NCBI RefSeq assembly: GCF_043729335.1
Contig: NZ_JAYTLQ010000057.1
Coordinates: 1 to 64,000 of the forward strand
Direction of reading: 5' to 3'
From: Crenothrix sp043729335
GTDB lineage: Bacteria; Pseudomonadota; Gammaproteobacteria; Methylococcales; Methylomonadaceae
DNA length: 64,000 bases
The notes below the pieces were generated by a model that was not told where the DNA came from, did no database searches, and saw only the letters and a list, made by a program, of their open reading frames with translations. A program made the translations under genes and the position numbers. Shown here piece by piece: positions 26,036-35,560 of this stretch. The number at the start of each line of letters is the position of its first letter. Positions within the stretch are counted from its first letter, which is position 1.

Positions 26036-26692
26036 TCAGGGTGCATTAGTGTTGGCATCCGGCTGATTTTCCGGCGCTGCCTGGGCAAAATCAGCACAGC
26101 GCATACCGTTTTCATAAATAGCGGTAATCAAGGGAAAGCCCTGCATCGGGCAATCAAAACGCAAGGCATTGTAAACTTGCGGTATTAAGAAGGCATCAGC
26201 GATACTGGGCTTATCACCATAACAAAACTGGCCTTTATATTCAGTTTTTTGCAATAGCTGTTCTATGGCCATCAAGCCTTCATTTATCCAATGCTTACGC
26301 CAATTGTGCTGAAACTCATCGCTAACAGAGCCTTTTAGATAATTCAGCACCCGCAAATTGTTGAGCGGGTGAATATCACAGGCAATAATTTGCGCCACGG
26401 CGCGGACATAAACACGCGCCATGGCATTAGCCGGTAACAATGCGGGCGTCGGATAGACTTCATCCAGGTACTCAATAATGGCGGATGATTGCGTTAATAC
26501 TTTATTTCGAACAACTAAAACGGGTACACGCCCCTGTGGATTAAGCTTCAGATAATCAGCTGTGAGCTGTTCGCCGCCGTTATTAAGCAAATGAATCGGT
26601 CGGATTTCATAGTCAATTTTTTTCAGGTTTAAAGCAATGCGTACACGGTATGCAGCCGAGCTTCTAAAATAACTGTACAAGATTACCGACAT
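26036..26692 (-). CDS. maiA: maleylacetoacetate isomerase
   Basis: A 218-residue zeta-class glutathione S-transferase that isomerises maleylacetoacetate to fumarylacetoacetate in tyrosine/homogentisate breakdown. The zeta signature YFRSSAAYRVRIALNLK (Ser-Ser-Ala active site) is at about residues 8-24, NPQGRVPVL near 52 and SSAIIEYLDE near 68; the all-alpha domain follows with the usual length. Its start overlaps the end of fahA by about 10 bp, making it the last gene of the hppD-hmgA-fahA-maiA operon. The C-terminal extension (AQAAPENQPDANTNAP) is a little longer than usual. Confidence 0.92.
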   Translation of the reverse strand: MSVILYSYFRSSAAYRVRIALNLKKIDYEIRPIHLLNNGGEQLTADYLKLNPQGRVPVLVVRNKVLTQSSAIIEYLDEVYPTPALLPANAMARVYVRAVAQIIACDIHPLNNLRVLNYLKGSVSDEFQHNWRKHWINEGLMAIEQLLQKTEYKGQFCYGDKPSIADAFLIPQVYNALRFDCPMQGFPLITAIYENGMRCADFAQAAPENQPDANTNAP

Positions 26693-27663
26693 GGCCTCAC
26701 CTCTTGCTCAATCGCGCCAAAAATGGATTGTCCTTGTTTATCCAGCATGTCTATGCGGACTTTATCGCCGTAACGCATAAATTCGGTAACCGCCGTGCCT
26801 GTTTCAATAATTTCCACCACTCGCTTTTCAACGATGCACGAATAGCCCTGTGTGGAATCATAATTGCTAACCGTACCCGAACCGATGATAGTGCCAGCCG
26901 CCAGTTTTCGCGATCTTGCAGCATGGGCAATCAGCCTAGCAAAATTAAACTGCATATCATTGCCCGCATTGGCATGGCCAAATAATTGCGCATTCCAGTA
27001 CACCATTAAGGGCAAATGCAACTTGGAGTCTTGCCAAGCCATCCCTAATTCGTCGGGCGTTACCGCTACCGCTGAAAAAGCACTGGCAGGTTTGCCTTGC
27101 AAAAAACCAAAGCCTTTGGCCAGTTCGCCTGGAATCAGATTTCGCAGTGACACATCGTTAATCAATACAATCAGCTTGATATGAGAAGCAGCCTCTTCAA
27201 CAGATACGCCATAGGGTACATCATCGGTAATTACCCCAACTTCCGCTTCAAAGTCAATCCCCCACTGTTCGCTAGCCACTTCAATAGCATCATTAGCGCC
27301 CAGCATGTTGTCAGAAGCGCCTTGATACATTAAAGGATCATCATACAAACTAGCTGGAACCTCAGCACCACGGGCTTTGCGCACCCGTTCGACATGGCTT
27401 AAATAAGCACTGCCATCCAGCCATTGATAGGCTCTAGGCAACGGAGCCGCTACCTGACTGCTATCAAAAGGCATGTAATCACCTTTCCCCTCGTTTAAGG
27501 CTTGGTAAACCCTTTGCAATTGGGGTTCAATTTCCGCCCAATTATCCAGTGCCGCTTGTAAGGTCAAGGCGATATCAGTAACCGGTTTTGCTTGGGTCAG
27601 TGCGCGGTTAACAACCACCAGACTGCCATCTCTATTGCTGGCTTTAAGGGTGGCAAGCTTCAT
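26683..27663 (-). CDS. fahA: fumarylacetoacetate hydrolase
   Basis: A 326-residue hydrolase of the two-domain bacterial FAH type that splits fumarylacetoacetate into fumarate and acetoacetate. It shows RAYQWLDGSAYLSHVERVRKARG, the metal-binding acidic residues in EVASEQWGIDFEAEVGVITDDVP and LIVLINDVSLRNLIPGELAKGFGFLQGKPASAF, and the closing GAAGTIIGSGTVSNYDSTQGYSC-like segment. The ATG at 27663 overlaps the hmgA stop (ATGA), so it is preferred over an ATG 6 bp upstream. The product acetoacetate could feed the acetoacetyl-CoA synthetase encoded at the right edge of the window. Confidence 0.92.
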   Translation of the reverse strand: MKLATLKASNRDGSLVVVNRALTQAKPVTDIALTLQAALDNWAEIEPQLQRVYQALNEGKGDYMPFDSSQVAAPLPRAYQWLDGSAYLSHVERVRKARGAEVPASLYDDPLMYQGASDNMLGANDAIEVASEQWGIDFEAEVGVITDDVPYGVSVEEAASHIKLIVLINDVSLRNLIPGELAKGFGFLQGKPASAFSAVAVTPDELGMAWQDSKLHLPLMVYWNAQLFGHANAGNDMQFNFARLIAHAARSRKLAAGTIIGSGTVSNYDSTQGYSCIVEKRVVEIIETGTAVTEFMRYGDKVRIDMLDKQGQSIFGAIEQEVRPCR

Positions 27664-28775
27664 TTCCACGAATCCACATAATCAGGCCACTCCACTTGTT
27701 CAGCGTGTTTGGAAGCTTCCAGCGTATCTCTCGTATCAATCATCACTGCAACCTCATCTGTCATAGTGCCGCGTTTTTTATCTGCATTCTGCAAGGCTTT
27801 CGGGTGCGGGCCGTGTGGAATGCCTCCTGGATGCAAGGTCATCATGCCCGGATAAATATGATCCCGGGAAAAAAATTGGCCCGCATGGTAGAAAATAAGC
27901 TCATCGTAATCATCATTACTGTGAAAAAAAGGTATGTTCAACGCCGTCGGATCAGTTTCAAAAGGTCTAGGCACGAAGGTACACACCACAAAACGGCTGG
28001 AAACAAACGTGGTATGCGCAGAAGGCGGCAGATGGTAGCGATGGCTCATCAGCGGCCTGATATCGCGCCAGTTAAGACGTACCGGCATTAACGTGCCATG
28101 CCAGCCCACAGCATCCAAAGGATTAAACGGATAGGTAATGGTGCTGAGGCAATTGCGTTTTTTAACCAACACACGCCATTCGGCATCATTTTGCTGGGCC
28201 ATAAAGGCATCGTCAATTTTAGGGACATCCAAAATAGCCGGATCGAAAATCGCCTGATTACCGACCAATCCTTTGTCTGGTAACTTAAAACTGTCATTAG
28301 TGGCCTCAATTAACAACATGCTAACGGCTTCATTTACTGTCATCCGCCACTGGGTGCCGCGCGGCAACAGCATATAATCACCCTCGCTAAAACTTAAATG
28401 CCCGTAATCGCAGAACAATTCGCCCGCGCCCTGATGCACGAAGATTAATTCATCACCGTCGGCATTTCTAAGCAAATGCTCCATATCATTTTGCAACGTC
28501 ATAAAACGTATTTGGATATTAGCATTGCTGAACAGCAAGCGTGCTTTCCAAAGATCATCTTCTAACAGCGCCAACTTTTTGGTGTCAAAAGCCCGTGGCG
28601 TTAATGTCCCTTCAATGGTTTTCCAGCCGGTAGGCGGATGACGATGGTACATCTGGGTAGACGGGCCATAAAAGCCTTCCTTGCCTAATTCCCGTTCATA
28701 AGTATTGGCCGGAAGATCAACATGCGCCTGCCGTGAAGCAAGTCCTTCCACTTTAGGAAAATTAATCCACGCCAT
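27660..28775 (-). CDS. hmgA: homogentisate 1,2-dioxygenase
   Basis: A 371-residue cupin-fold Fe(II) dioxygenase that opens the ring of homogentisate to maleylacetoacetate. The N-terminal part has TQMYHRHPPTGW and DELIFVHQGAGELFCDYGHL; the iron ligands lie in the C-terminal FFHSNDDYDELIFYHAGQF and LHPGGIPHGPHP segments. It is somewhat shorter than the 430-residue eukaryote-like enzymes and belongs to the compact bacterial form. The start overlaps the end of hppD by one base and the end overlaps fahA, consistent with one polycistronic message. Confidence 0.9.
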   Translation of the reverse strand: MAWINFPKVEGLASRQAHVDLPANTYERELGKEGFYGPSTQMYHRHPPTGWKTIEGTLTPRAFDTKKLALLEDDLWKARLLFSNANIQIRFMTLQNDMEHLLRNADGDELIFVHQGAGELFCDYGHLSFSEGDYMLLPRGTQWRMTVNEAVSMLLIEATNDSFKLPDKGLVGNQAIFDPAILDVPKIDDAFMAQQNDAEWRVLVKKRNCLSTITYPFNPLDAVGWHGTLMPVRLNWRDIRPLMSHRYHLPPSAHTTFVSSRFVVCTFVPRPFETDPTALNIPFFHSNDDYDELIFYHAGQFFSRDHIYPGMMTLHPGGIPHGPHPKALQNADKKRGTMTDEVAVMIDTRDTLEASKHAEQVEWPDYVDSWK

Positions 28776-29830
28776 CAGATCACTCCTCTTTTGATTTGGT
28801 CAAGCTCGATAGCTTCAAACAGCGCCTGAAAATTGCCTTCGCCAAAACCATCATTGCCTTTGCGTTGAATAATTTCAAAGAAAATAGGGCCAATCACGGT
28901 AGTGGTAAAAATTTGCAGTAACAGCCCTGCGCCACTTGCAGGATCACCATCAATTAAAATCCTGTTGTTTCGCAGTTGCTCTACCGCTTCATGATGGCCT
29001 GGAACCCGTGCATTGATGGCATCATAATACGTATCAGGCACGTCCATAAACTCAATGCCGTTATCGCGTAATTGTTGTACAGTGGCATAGATATCATTGC
29101 TGGCTAAAGCAATATGCTGAATGCCTTCACCGTGGTAGGCTTCCAGATATTCCTGAATTTGTGATTTGGAATCGGAAGGCTCATTGATAGGAATACGAAT
29201 CTTGCCACACGGACTGGTCATGGCACGGGATTTTAAACCGGTAACTTTACCGTGAATATCAAAATAACGGATTTCCCGGAATTTGAATAAGCGCTGGTAA
29301 AATTCAGCCCACTTATTCATACCGCCATGAAAAACATTATGCGTTAAGTGGTCAATCTCTTTTAGCCCAAAGCCCTTTGGTCTTGAATCTACGCCGTTTA
29401 GCGGTATAAAATCCACATCATAAATAGAATGATCTTCGCCATAACGATCAACCAGGTAAATCAGGCTGCGACCAATACCTCGAATGGCCGGGATATTGAG
29501 TTCCATCGGCCCTATATGGCTATAATAAGCTTGTGCACCTAATTTAATGACCCGATTTAAACAATCTGCAGCATTTTTGACCCGAATGGCAAAGGCGCAA
29601 ATAGATGGGCCATGCACTTTTGCAAAAGCCTGCGCAAAACTGGCCGGCTCATGATTAATAATAAAATTTATCTCTCCCTGCCGATACAACACCACATCCT
29701 TGGAACGGTGTTTTGCAATGGCCACAAAACCCATCTTAGTAAATAATCTTTCTAGTTCTCGGGTATCTTCCGCCGTGTATTCTACAAATTCGAAACCGTC
29801 GGTTCCCACTGGGTTTGATGCACTGTTCAT
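28775..29830 (-). CDS. hppD: 4-hydroxyphenylpyruvate dioxygenase
   Basis: A 351-residue Fe(II) dioxygenase converting 4-hydroxyphenylpyruvate to homogentisate, the first gene of the minus-strand operon. The two vicinal-oxygen-chelate domains are visible: an N-terminal one (DGFEFVEYTAEDTRELERLFTKMGF) and the catalytic one from about residue 155 with iron ligands in IDHLTHNV (His), GIQHIALAS (His) and FFEIIQRKG (Glu), then the lid GFGEGNFQALFEAIE. Length is normal for bacteria. A 314-bp repeat-rich gap lies upstream, where its promoter should be. Confidence 0.94.
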   Translation of the reverse strand: MNSASNPVGTDGFEFVEYTAEDTRELERLFTKMGFVAIAKHRSKDVVLYRQGEINFIINHEPASFAQAFAKVHGPSICAFAIRVKNAADCLNRVIKLGAQAYYSHIGPMELNIPAIRGIGRSLIYLVDRYGEDHSIYDVDFIPLNGVDSRPKGFGLKEIDHLTHNVFHGGMNKWAEFYQRLFKFREIRYFDIHGKVTGLKSRAMTSPCGKIRIPINEPSDSKSQIQEYLEAYHGEGIQHIALASNDIYATVQQLRDNGIEFMDVPDTYYDAINARVPGHHEAVEQLRNNRILIDGDPASGAGLLLQIFTTTVIGPIFFEIIQRKGNDGFGEGNFQALFEAIELDQIKRGVI

Positions 29831-30144
29831 GGCAGTGACTCCGTATTTATTATAAAACTCAGACTAAATACTGATTATTAAGTTTCACTGCCGTAGGGTA
29901 TGCGCCCACTTTCCCTTTTGAAAAAGGGAGAGAGTTTACGAGCGGTGGAGGGTACTACCATTAAGTTAAAGCAACTAGCCCCTCTCCTGCTGGAGAGGGT
30001 TGGGGTGAGGAGAATAAAATCAACAATTTAAATTGCCCTCATCCCAGCCTTCTCCTTTATGCCCTTTGGGTACTAACTCTCCTTTGTTTAAGAAGAGAAC
30101 TGAACGGTTAGCCCAAAGCCGGTATTCTGGAGACAACAAGCCGC
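29831..30144. repeat. repeat-rich gap upstream of hppD
   Basis: This gap holds two inverted motifs: ctttcccttttgaaaaaggga (29911-29931) and the tctcctgctggaga repeat at 29958-30008, whose first 45 bp match 9152-9197. A mirrored block (ccctcatcccagccttctcc at 30036-30055) gives the whole a large imperfect inverted-repeat structure. No open frame. The hppD promoter must lie between this and 29831. Confidence 0.6.
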
Positions 30145-30591
30145 TTATAAAACATGCGGCAAATATTCAGGAAGGTGTTTGCGAATATCTGCGGCGCTTT
30201 GCAGGGTGATATTTTTATCGAGTTCTAAACATACCTGTTTTTTAATGTGTTCGGGCAAGCACTGGCGTAATAAGCCCAGAAAAGAAGGCTCTGCAATAAT
30301 CAGCAGTTGTTTAAATTTGTTGGCGTTATAGGCTTCTTCCAAATGCTCAGCCAACTGATGCGCAAAAATGTCTGCCTCGTGTTTTTTCGGGTCAGTCGGT
30401 TGTTCCAATGCATGCCTACTGCTCTGACCGCCTTTAACTCTTCCTGGCAAGTCGGTAGTGAGCTCTCGGGTATATAAACGGCCTTCTGTATGAGCAAGAT
30501 CTCCTATTTCCTCTAAAGCGGACGAGGGCGTATCAGCAGTAAAGATACGGGCATGGGTGCTGTTAGCAACGAGTATCCAGGTTAGTTTCAT
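30145..30591 (-). CDS. host-attachment family (baeRF-like) protein
   Basis: A 148-residue cytosolic protein of the Host_attach/AtsE family, named from a plant-attachment phenotype in Agrobacterium and related to the bacterial eRF1-like (baeRF) fold. Diagnostic pieces are the start KLTWILVANSTHARIF, then DPKKHEADIFAHQLAEHLEEAYNANKFKQLLIIAEPSFLGLLRQCL and the closing ITLQSAADIRKHLPEYLP. Its true biochemical role is unknown; in many genomes it sits with stress genes, as here (47 bp after cbpM on the same strand). Confidence 0.82.
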   Translation of the reverse strand: MKLTWILVANSTHARIFTADTPSSALEEIGDLAHTEGRLYTRELTTDLPGRVKGGQSSRHALEQPTDPKKHEADIFAHQLAEHLEEAYNANKFKQLLIIAEPSFLGLLRQCLPEHIKKQVCLELDKNITLQSAADIRKHLPEYLPHVL

Positions 30592-30637
30592 GATTTTTTC
30601 TCCAAAGTAATGAACAGCAAACTTTTTTGTATATTTT

Positions 30638-30976
30638 TTAGGGCTTGGGTTGATCTTCTCGGATATGCCCCGTCATTTTTAGCTGTATCCGTAAATTCTC
30701 AAGCTCTTCTACCAAATCAAGTATCAAACCGATACCGGACAAATTAACACCCAAATCCCGCTGTAACCTCAGCGCTGAACGGACACGCACCAAATTTGAG
30801 CCAGAAAATCGCCATAAGCGTATTTCTGTTCCATGGGGTTCAAGGATGCCTTCTTCCACCAGACCGAGAACCCAATCGGCATGGACGCAGCAGGCTTTGC
30901 ATAACTCACCCAGTGTTAAGCTATCTTCTTCAATGATGATGCCGGTATAAACTAATGATGGATCGTGTGAGCTCAT
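30638..30976 (-). CDS. cbpM: chaperone modulatory protein CbpM
   Basis: A 112-residue MerR-like protein. CbpM binds the J-domain of CbpA and blocks its action on DnaK. The signature is LTLGELCKACCVHADWVLGLVEEGILEPHG (N-terminal helix-turn-helix-like domain), WRFSGSNLVRVRSALRLQRDLGVNLSGIGLILDLVEEL and a C-terminal helix. It follows cbpA by 4 bp and is co-transcribed. The cysteine pair in KACCVH is unremarkable. Confidence 0.88.
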   Translation of the reverse strand: MSSHDPSLVYTGIIIEEDSLTLGELCKACCVHADWVLGLVEEGILEPHGTEIRLWRFSGSNLVRVRSALRLQRDLGVNLSGIGLILDLVEELENLRIQLKMTGHIREDQPKP

Positions 30977-30980
30977 CGAA

Positions 30981-31931
30981 CTACCCCCCTATAGACTGAC
31001 GCGGGTTAAAATCAAATGCTTGCTGCATATTTTGGTAAGCGGCCTTAGCTTGGTCTGTGGTTGCAGCCGGCAGAACAATTTGCAGCACCACATAGAAATC
31101 CCCGGGGGTTTTAGTGGGCAAACCTCGGCCTGCCAAACGCAATTTACCGCCTTGTCTGGAATTGGGTGGGATTTTCAGATCAACACTACCTTCCGGCGTA
31201 GGTACTTTAACTTTAGCACCTAACGCTGCTTCCCACGGCGTAACAGGCAGATCAAGATATACATCTGTTTCGGCCACACGATAAAGTGGATGGGCATTAA
31301 AGGCTATTTCAAGAAACAAATCACCGGCCTGACCGCTACCTATACCAGGGCTACCTTGGCCTGCCAGCTTGATAAGTTGCCCTGGTTTAATGCCCTTAGG
31401 TATTTTGACATTCAGGTTTCTGTGCTTTACCTGCACTTGGCCTTGGGCATTCATTTCAGGTGAACTTAATGTCACAGTGTGGGTTGCACCGTGATAACTG
31501 TCTTCCAGATTAATATGGATTTTGGCATGGCTGTCTTGTCCGCGCAGATGTTCGCCGTGCTGTCGTCCTGTGTGTGCAGATTGGAAGCCTTCACGCCCAA
31601 ACAACTGTTCAAAGAAATCACTGAAGTCACCAGCATCACCACCAGTAAAGCCTCCGCCTTTAAATTCAAAGCCTTCATCCCAATTAGGTGGCGGTTTAAA
31701 ATCCTGGCCGGATTTCCAGTTAGCGCCTAATTGGTTATAAGCCGCTCTTTTTTCAGGATCTTTAAGGACTTCATACGCTTCGCCTAATTCTTTAAACTTG
31801 GCTTCAGCATCGGCTTCCTTGCTAACATCGGGATGGTATTTACGTGCCAGTTTACGATAGGAACGCTTGACCTCATCTTGGCTGGCATCACGGGAAAGCG
31901 CCATGATTTTGTAATAATCTTTATATTGCAT
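30981..31931 (-). CDS. cbpA: curved-DNA-binding DnaJ-like chaperone CbpA
   Basis: A 316-residue class II J-protein, a DnaK co-chaperone and nucleoid-associated protein. Residues 1-70 are a J-domain with the HPD motif in ARKYHPDVSKEADAEAKF; a Gly/Phe-rich linker follows (KGGGFTGGDAGDFSDFFEQLFG); two C-terminal beta domains (about 125-305) lack zinc-finger cysteines, separating it from DnaJ. The ATG gives the usual MQYKDYYKIM start. It leads the cbpA-cbpM unit in a stress gene cluster on the minus strand. Confidence 0.92.
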   Translation of the reverse strand: MQYKDYYKIMALSRDASQDEVKRSYRKLARKYHPDVSKEADAEAKFKELGEAYEVLKDPEKRAAYNQLGANWKSGQDFKPPPNWDEGFEFKGGGFTGGDAGDFSDFFEQLFGREGFQSAHTGRQHGEHLRGQDSHAKIHINLEDSYHGATHTVTLSSPEMNAQGQVQVKHRNLNVKIPKGIKPGQLIKLAGQGSPGIGSGQAGDLFLEIAFNAHPLYRVAETDVYLDLPVTPWEAALGAKVKVPTPEGSVDLKIPPNSRQGGKLRLAGRGLPTKTPGDFYVVLQIVLPAATTDQAKAAYQNMQQAFDFNPRQSIGG

Positions 31932-32074
31932 ATTAATGGCCTACCTTAGCCTAATAAGTTTTCGTTAAAATTCGCCTTTGGAAAGCACATAATCCGGTGA
32001 GCGAATTTTTAATGTAATGCAGTAAGAACAGATCATCCCCCCTTAATCCTAAAAATCAAAGGTATTAATGCTTA

Positions 32075-33091
32075 CTATTCTAATTCCAGTGAGTAATTTC
32101 CATAACATGCAGCATTATTAAGTTTTGCACGTTTATAAAGTGCATCTTGGGCGGCCTTAATGTTTTCCGGTTTTCCTTGCCACGTTTGCAGTACAGGTTG
32201 TTGCAGGGCGCGTCCGTAGGAAAAGCTCATGTGCCAAGGAGCATTGCCCGCCAGTGCATTAATGGCATTAAGATTTACCGTAGCTTCCTCAGGGCTTTGG
32301 CCACCGGACAGAAAATTAATTCCCGGCACCGCAGCAGGCACACAGCGACGCAACTGGGCAAGGGTTTTTTCGGCGATTTCAGCTGTGCTTACTTTTTGTA
32401 AGGCATCTGCACCTGGAACCACCATACTGGGTTTAAGCAGCATATATTCCAATAGCACTTGATGCCTATTTAAAGCCCGAAATACCGCCTGTTGGACGGC
32501 TTCCGTCACCTCAAAACAGCGCTCAATGCTATGGTCACCGTCTAACAGCACTTCCGCCTCCACAATAGGCACAATGCCCACAGACTGGCAAATAGCCGCA
32601 TAGCGTGCTAATACCTCAGCATTGGCATCTATACCTAGCTGAGTGGGATTGCGGGGACTAATTAAATAGACTTCGCGCCATTTGGCGAAACGCGCGCCTT
32701 GTGCTTTGTAGCTTATTAAGCGTTCAGCCAGACCATCTAAGCCTTGGGTAATTAAATCCCCTGGCGCATTTGCTAATGGCAGCGTGCCTTTATCCACTTT
32801 AATGCCTGGCACAATGCCCTGCTCCGCCGCGACTTGCGGCAATGGCTTACCGCCGTCTGTTTGTTGGACTAGGGTTTCTTCAAACAAAATAACGCCACTG
32901 ATAAATTCACCTAAACCGGGTGTAGTCAGTAATAAACAGCGATAGGCGCGGCGGTTTTCCTCTGTAGATTCTAGATTAATTGCCTTAAAGCGTTTTGCTA
33001 TGGTGGGATCGCTTTCATCAGCGGCAAGGATGCCCTTACCCTTTACTACCAGATCATCAATAGTGGCTTGTAATTCAAGTTGTATGCTCAT
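32075..33091 (-). CDS. class I fructose-bisphosphate aldolase
   Basis: A 338-residue Schiff-base aldolase of the classical class I (eukaryote-like) type, splitting fructose-1,6-bisphosphate into dihydroxyacetone phosphate and glyceraldehyde 3-phosphate. Visible motifs are GKGILAADESDPTIAKRF near the N-terminus, GVILFEETL, the ARFAKWREVY segment, VPIVEAEVLLDGDHS and the Schiff-base Lys in LEYMLLKPSMVVPG, then FLSGGQSPEEA for the phosphate. It sits alone between cbpA and lon on the same strand. Metal-independent class I aldolase beside stress genes suggests a stress-tolerant isoenzyme. Confidence 0.93.
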   Translation of the reverse strand: MSIQLELQATIDDLVVKGKGILAADESDPTIAKRFKAINLESTEENRRAYRCLLLTTPGLGEFISGVILFEETLVQQTDGGKPLPQVAAEQGIVPGIKVDKGTLPLANAPGDLITQGLDGLAERLISYKAQGARFAKWREVYLISPRNPTQLGIDANAEVLARYAAICQSVGIVPIVEAEVLLDGDHSIERCFEVTEAVQQAVFRALNRHQVLLEYMLLKPSMVVPGADALQKVSTAEIAEKTLAQLRRCVPAAVPGINFLSGGQSPEEATVNLNAINALAGNAPWHMSFSYGRALQQPVLQTWQGKPENIKAAQDALYKRAKLNNAACYGNYSLELE

Positions 33092-33143
33092 GATGAATCC
33101 CTCTGCTTTATGATAAGTATTTTATCGGCTAGCCATATTTAAT

Positions 33144-35552
33144 TCAGTCTTGCATTGCTGTTTTTAATGCATCATCTACCTTCTCCAACCAAATAAACTG
33201 GAGTTGGTTCCTCACCGCTTCAGGTATTTCTTCAAAGTCGCGTTGGTTACGTGCGGGCAGCATGACAGTTTTAATCCCTGCCCTGGCAGCAGCAATTACT
33301 TTTTCTTTAATACCGCCAACCGGTAATACCAAGCCACGTAAACTGATTTCTCCGGTCATCGCGACATCATTGTGCACAGTACGTTCAGAAAGCGCAGAAT
33401 AAAGGGCAGTAAACATGGCAACGCCTGCGCTGGGGCCATCTTTAGGAATGGCGCCTGCGGGAACATGGACGTGGATGTCATTTTTTTCAAACACCTCCGG
33501 ATTTATACCCAATGCTTGGGCGCGTGACTTCACCAGACTTAAAGCGGCCTGCGCACTTTCCTTCATGACGTTGCCTAACTGCCCCGTCAAAATTAGGTTG
33601 CCTTTGCCCGGTATGCGTGTAGCCTCAATAAACAAAATATCGCCCCCCACCGGTGTCCACGCTAATCCGGTAGCAACACCAGGAAGGCTAGTGCGCATGG
33701 CGACATCGCTATCGAATTTTTTGGCGCCCAATAAACCAGGAATTTGTTCGCTGTCTATCTGCTCATTAACGCTAATGCCCTCGGCAATACGCATGGCAAC
33801 ATGACGAAAAACCGCGCCTATTTCACGCTCCAGATTTCTACATCCGGCTTCCCGGGTATAATCCTGAATAATAGTCAGTATGGCCGCATCGGTGATTGTG
33901 CATTGCTCAGCACTTAAACCATTACTTTCCAATTGCCGGTGTACCAGAAAACGTTTGGCAATCTGGAGTTTTTCATCGGAGGTATAACCGGTTAATTCGA
34001 TGACTTCCATACGGTCGCGCAACGGTGCGGGAATGCTGTCTAACACATTGGCTGTGGCAATAAACATGACATGGCTCAAATCAAACGCTACCGCCAAATA
34101 ATTATCTTGAAAAGTTGAATTTTGTTCAGGATCCAGCACTTCCAGCAAGGCTGACGAAGGATCACCATGAAAGCCTGCACCGAGCTTGTCCATTTCGTCG
34201 AGCATAAATACCGGATTATTGATGCCAGCCTTGCGCATGGACTGGATGATATTGCCGGGCAATGCACCGATATACGTGCGCCGATGTCCTCTAATCTCGG
34301 CTTCATCATGCAGGCCGCCAAGGCTAGCGCGGACAAATTCCCGGTCGGTTGCACGCGCTATACTGCGTCCCAGTGAGGTTTTCCCCACCCCTGGAGGACC
34401 TACAAAACATAAAATCGGGCTTTTGCCATTGGGATTTAATTTGCGCACAGCTAAGAATTCCAATATGCGCTGCTTGATTTTATCCAGGCCGTAATGATCT
34501 TCATTCAAAATTTCACGGGCTTTGGCAATATCAATCACCCCTGCACTGGCGACAGACCAAGGCAATTCGATAAGCCAATCCAGGTAGGTGCGTATCATAG
34601 AATATTCGCCGCTGGCATCCGGCATGCGCTGCAAACGCCCCAGCTCTTTCCGTGCCTGTTTTTCTACCTCTTCCGGCATTTTAGCCGCCGTAATGGCCTT
34701 GTTGAGTTCTTCAATTTCGGCATTGCTGCCTTCCTCTTCGCCCAGCTCCTTCTGAATGGCCTTCATTTGCTCACGTAAAACAAATTCACGCTGCCGCTGC
34801 CCCATGGTTTCTTGGGTTTGCTCGTTAATTTTGTTGGACAGCTGAAGCACTTCAATCTGGTAATTGAGTAATTCTAATAGCCGGTCAATACGCTCCTGTA
34901 CATTAAAAAGCCCAAGCAGGGCTTGTTTATCATCGGGTTTTGAAACCAGGTAACTGGCAATCAAGTCAGCCAGCATACTCGGTGAAGTGATGGATTGAAT
35001 GGCGTTGACCAGTTCAGCCGGCGTTTGTTGAGTTTGCTCCAGCACCTTAAGGGCTTTTTGTTTGAGCGTTATAACGCGTGCTTCAACGTTCTTGGAGCTT
35101 ATTTCGGGTTCTTCGTAATGTTCACAGCGGGCGACAAAAAACGGGTAACCCGGTAAGAATTCCTGCACACGAAAACGCTGCACACCTTGGCAAACCACAT
35201 GATGGCTGCCATCAGCTGCGGTTAAATAGCGTAAAATTTCCGTCACGGTTCCCACGGGGTGGAAATCATGAATACCGGGAGCTTCATCAGTTTCATGCAG
35301 CTGCATAAGCAAACCAACCGGTTTCTCGGAACGTATTGCCTGTTGTATCGCGGCAATAGAGGATTTACGGCCTATAACCAAGGGCAATACATTTTGTGGA
35401 AAAATTACCGTGCCTCGCATGGGCACAATAATCATAGCATCGTTGGGAATAGGCGGGAATGACTGCACCGTTTTGGGTTTTATATCTGAAGAGGGCTGTT
35501 CCTTTTCAGGGGGGCTGCCTAGAAGCTTGTTTTTCAAATCCTTGATGTGCAT
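33144..35552 (-). CDS. lon: ATP-dependent protease Lon
   Basis: An 802-residue Lon. The N-terminal substrate domain (from about residue 38, AMIIVPMRGTVIFPQNVLPL) has a roughly 35-residue extension rich in Lys/Pro/Ser absent from E. coli Lon. The AAA+ module carries Walker A GPPGVGKTSL and Walker B FMLDEMDKLG, and the protease domain has the catalytic Ser in PKDGPSAGVAMFTAL and Lys in PVGGIKEKVIAA. The extension and location between two heat-shock-type genes suggest an accessory, stress-linked Lon rather than the core copy that normally follows clpX. It ends 9 bp from the small Hsp gene upstream, so both are likely on one transcript. Confidence 0.93.
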   Translation of the reverse strand: MHIKDLKNKLLGSPPEKEQPSSDIKPKTVQSFPPIPNDAMIIVPMRGTVIFPQNVLPLVIGRKSSIAAIQQAIRSEKPVGLLMQLHETDEAPGIHDFHPVGTVTEILRYLTAADGSHHVVCQGVQRFRVQEFLPGYPFFVARCEHYEEPEISSKNVEARVITLKQKALKVLEQTQQTPAELVNAIQSITSPSMLADLIASYLVSKPDDKQALLGLFNVQERIDRLLELLNYQIEVLQLSNKINEQTQETMGQRQREFVLREQMKAIQKELGEEEGSNAEIEELNKAITAAKMPEEVEKQARKELGRLQRMPDASGEYSMIRTYLDWLIELPWSVASAGVIDIAKAREILNEDHYGLDKIKQRILEFLAVRKLNPNGKSPILCFVGPPGVGKTSLGRSIARATDREFVRASLGGLHDEAEIRGHRRTYIGALPGNIIQSMRKAGINNPVFMLDEMDKLGAGFHGDPSSALLEVLDPEQNSTFQDNYLAVAFDLSHVMFIATANVLDSIPAPLRDRMEVIELTGYTSDEKLQIAKRFLVHRQLESNGLSAEQCTITDAAILTIIQDYTREAGCRNLEREIGAVFRHVAMRIAEGISVNEQIDSEQIPGLLGAKKFDSDVAMRTSLPGVATGLAWTPVGGDILFIEATRIPGKGNLILTGQLGNVMKESAQAALSLVKSRAQALGINPEVFEKNDIHVHVPAGAIPKDGPSAGVAMFTALYSALSERTVHNDVAMTGEISLRGLVLPVGGIKEKVIAAARAGIKTVMLPARNQRDFEEIPEAVRNQLQFIWLEKVDDALKTAMQD

Positions 35553-35560
35553 AAGTCGGC

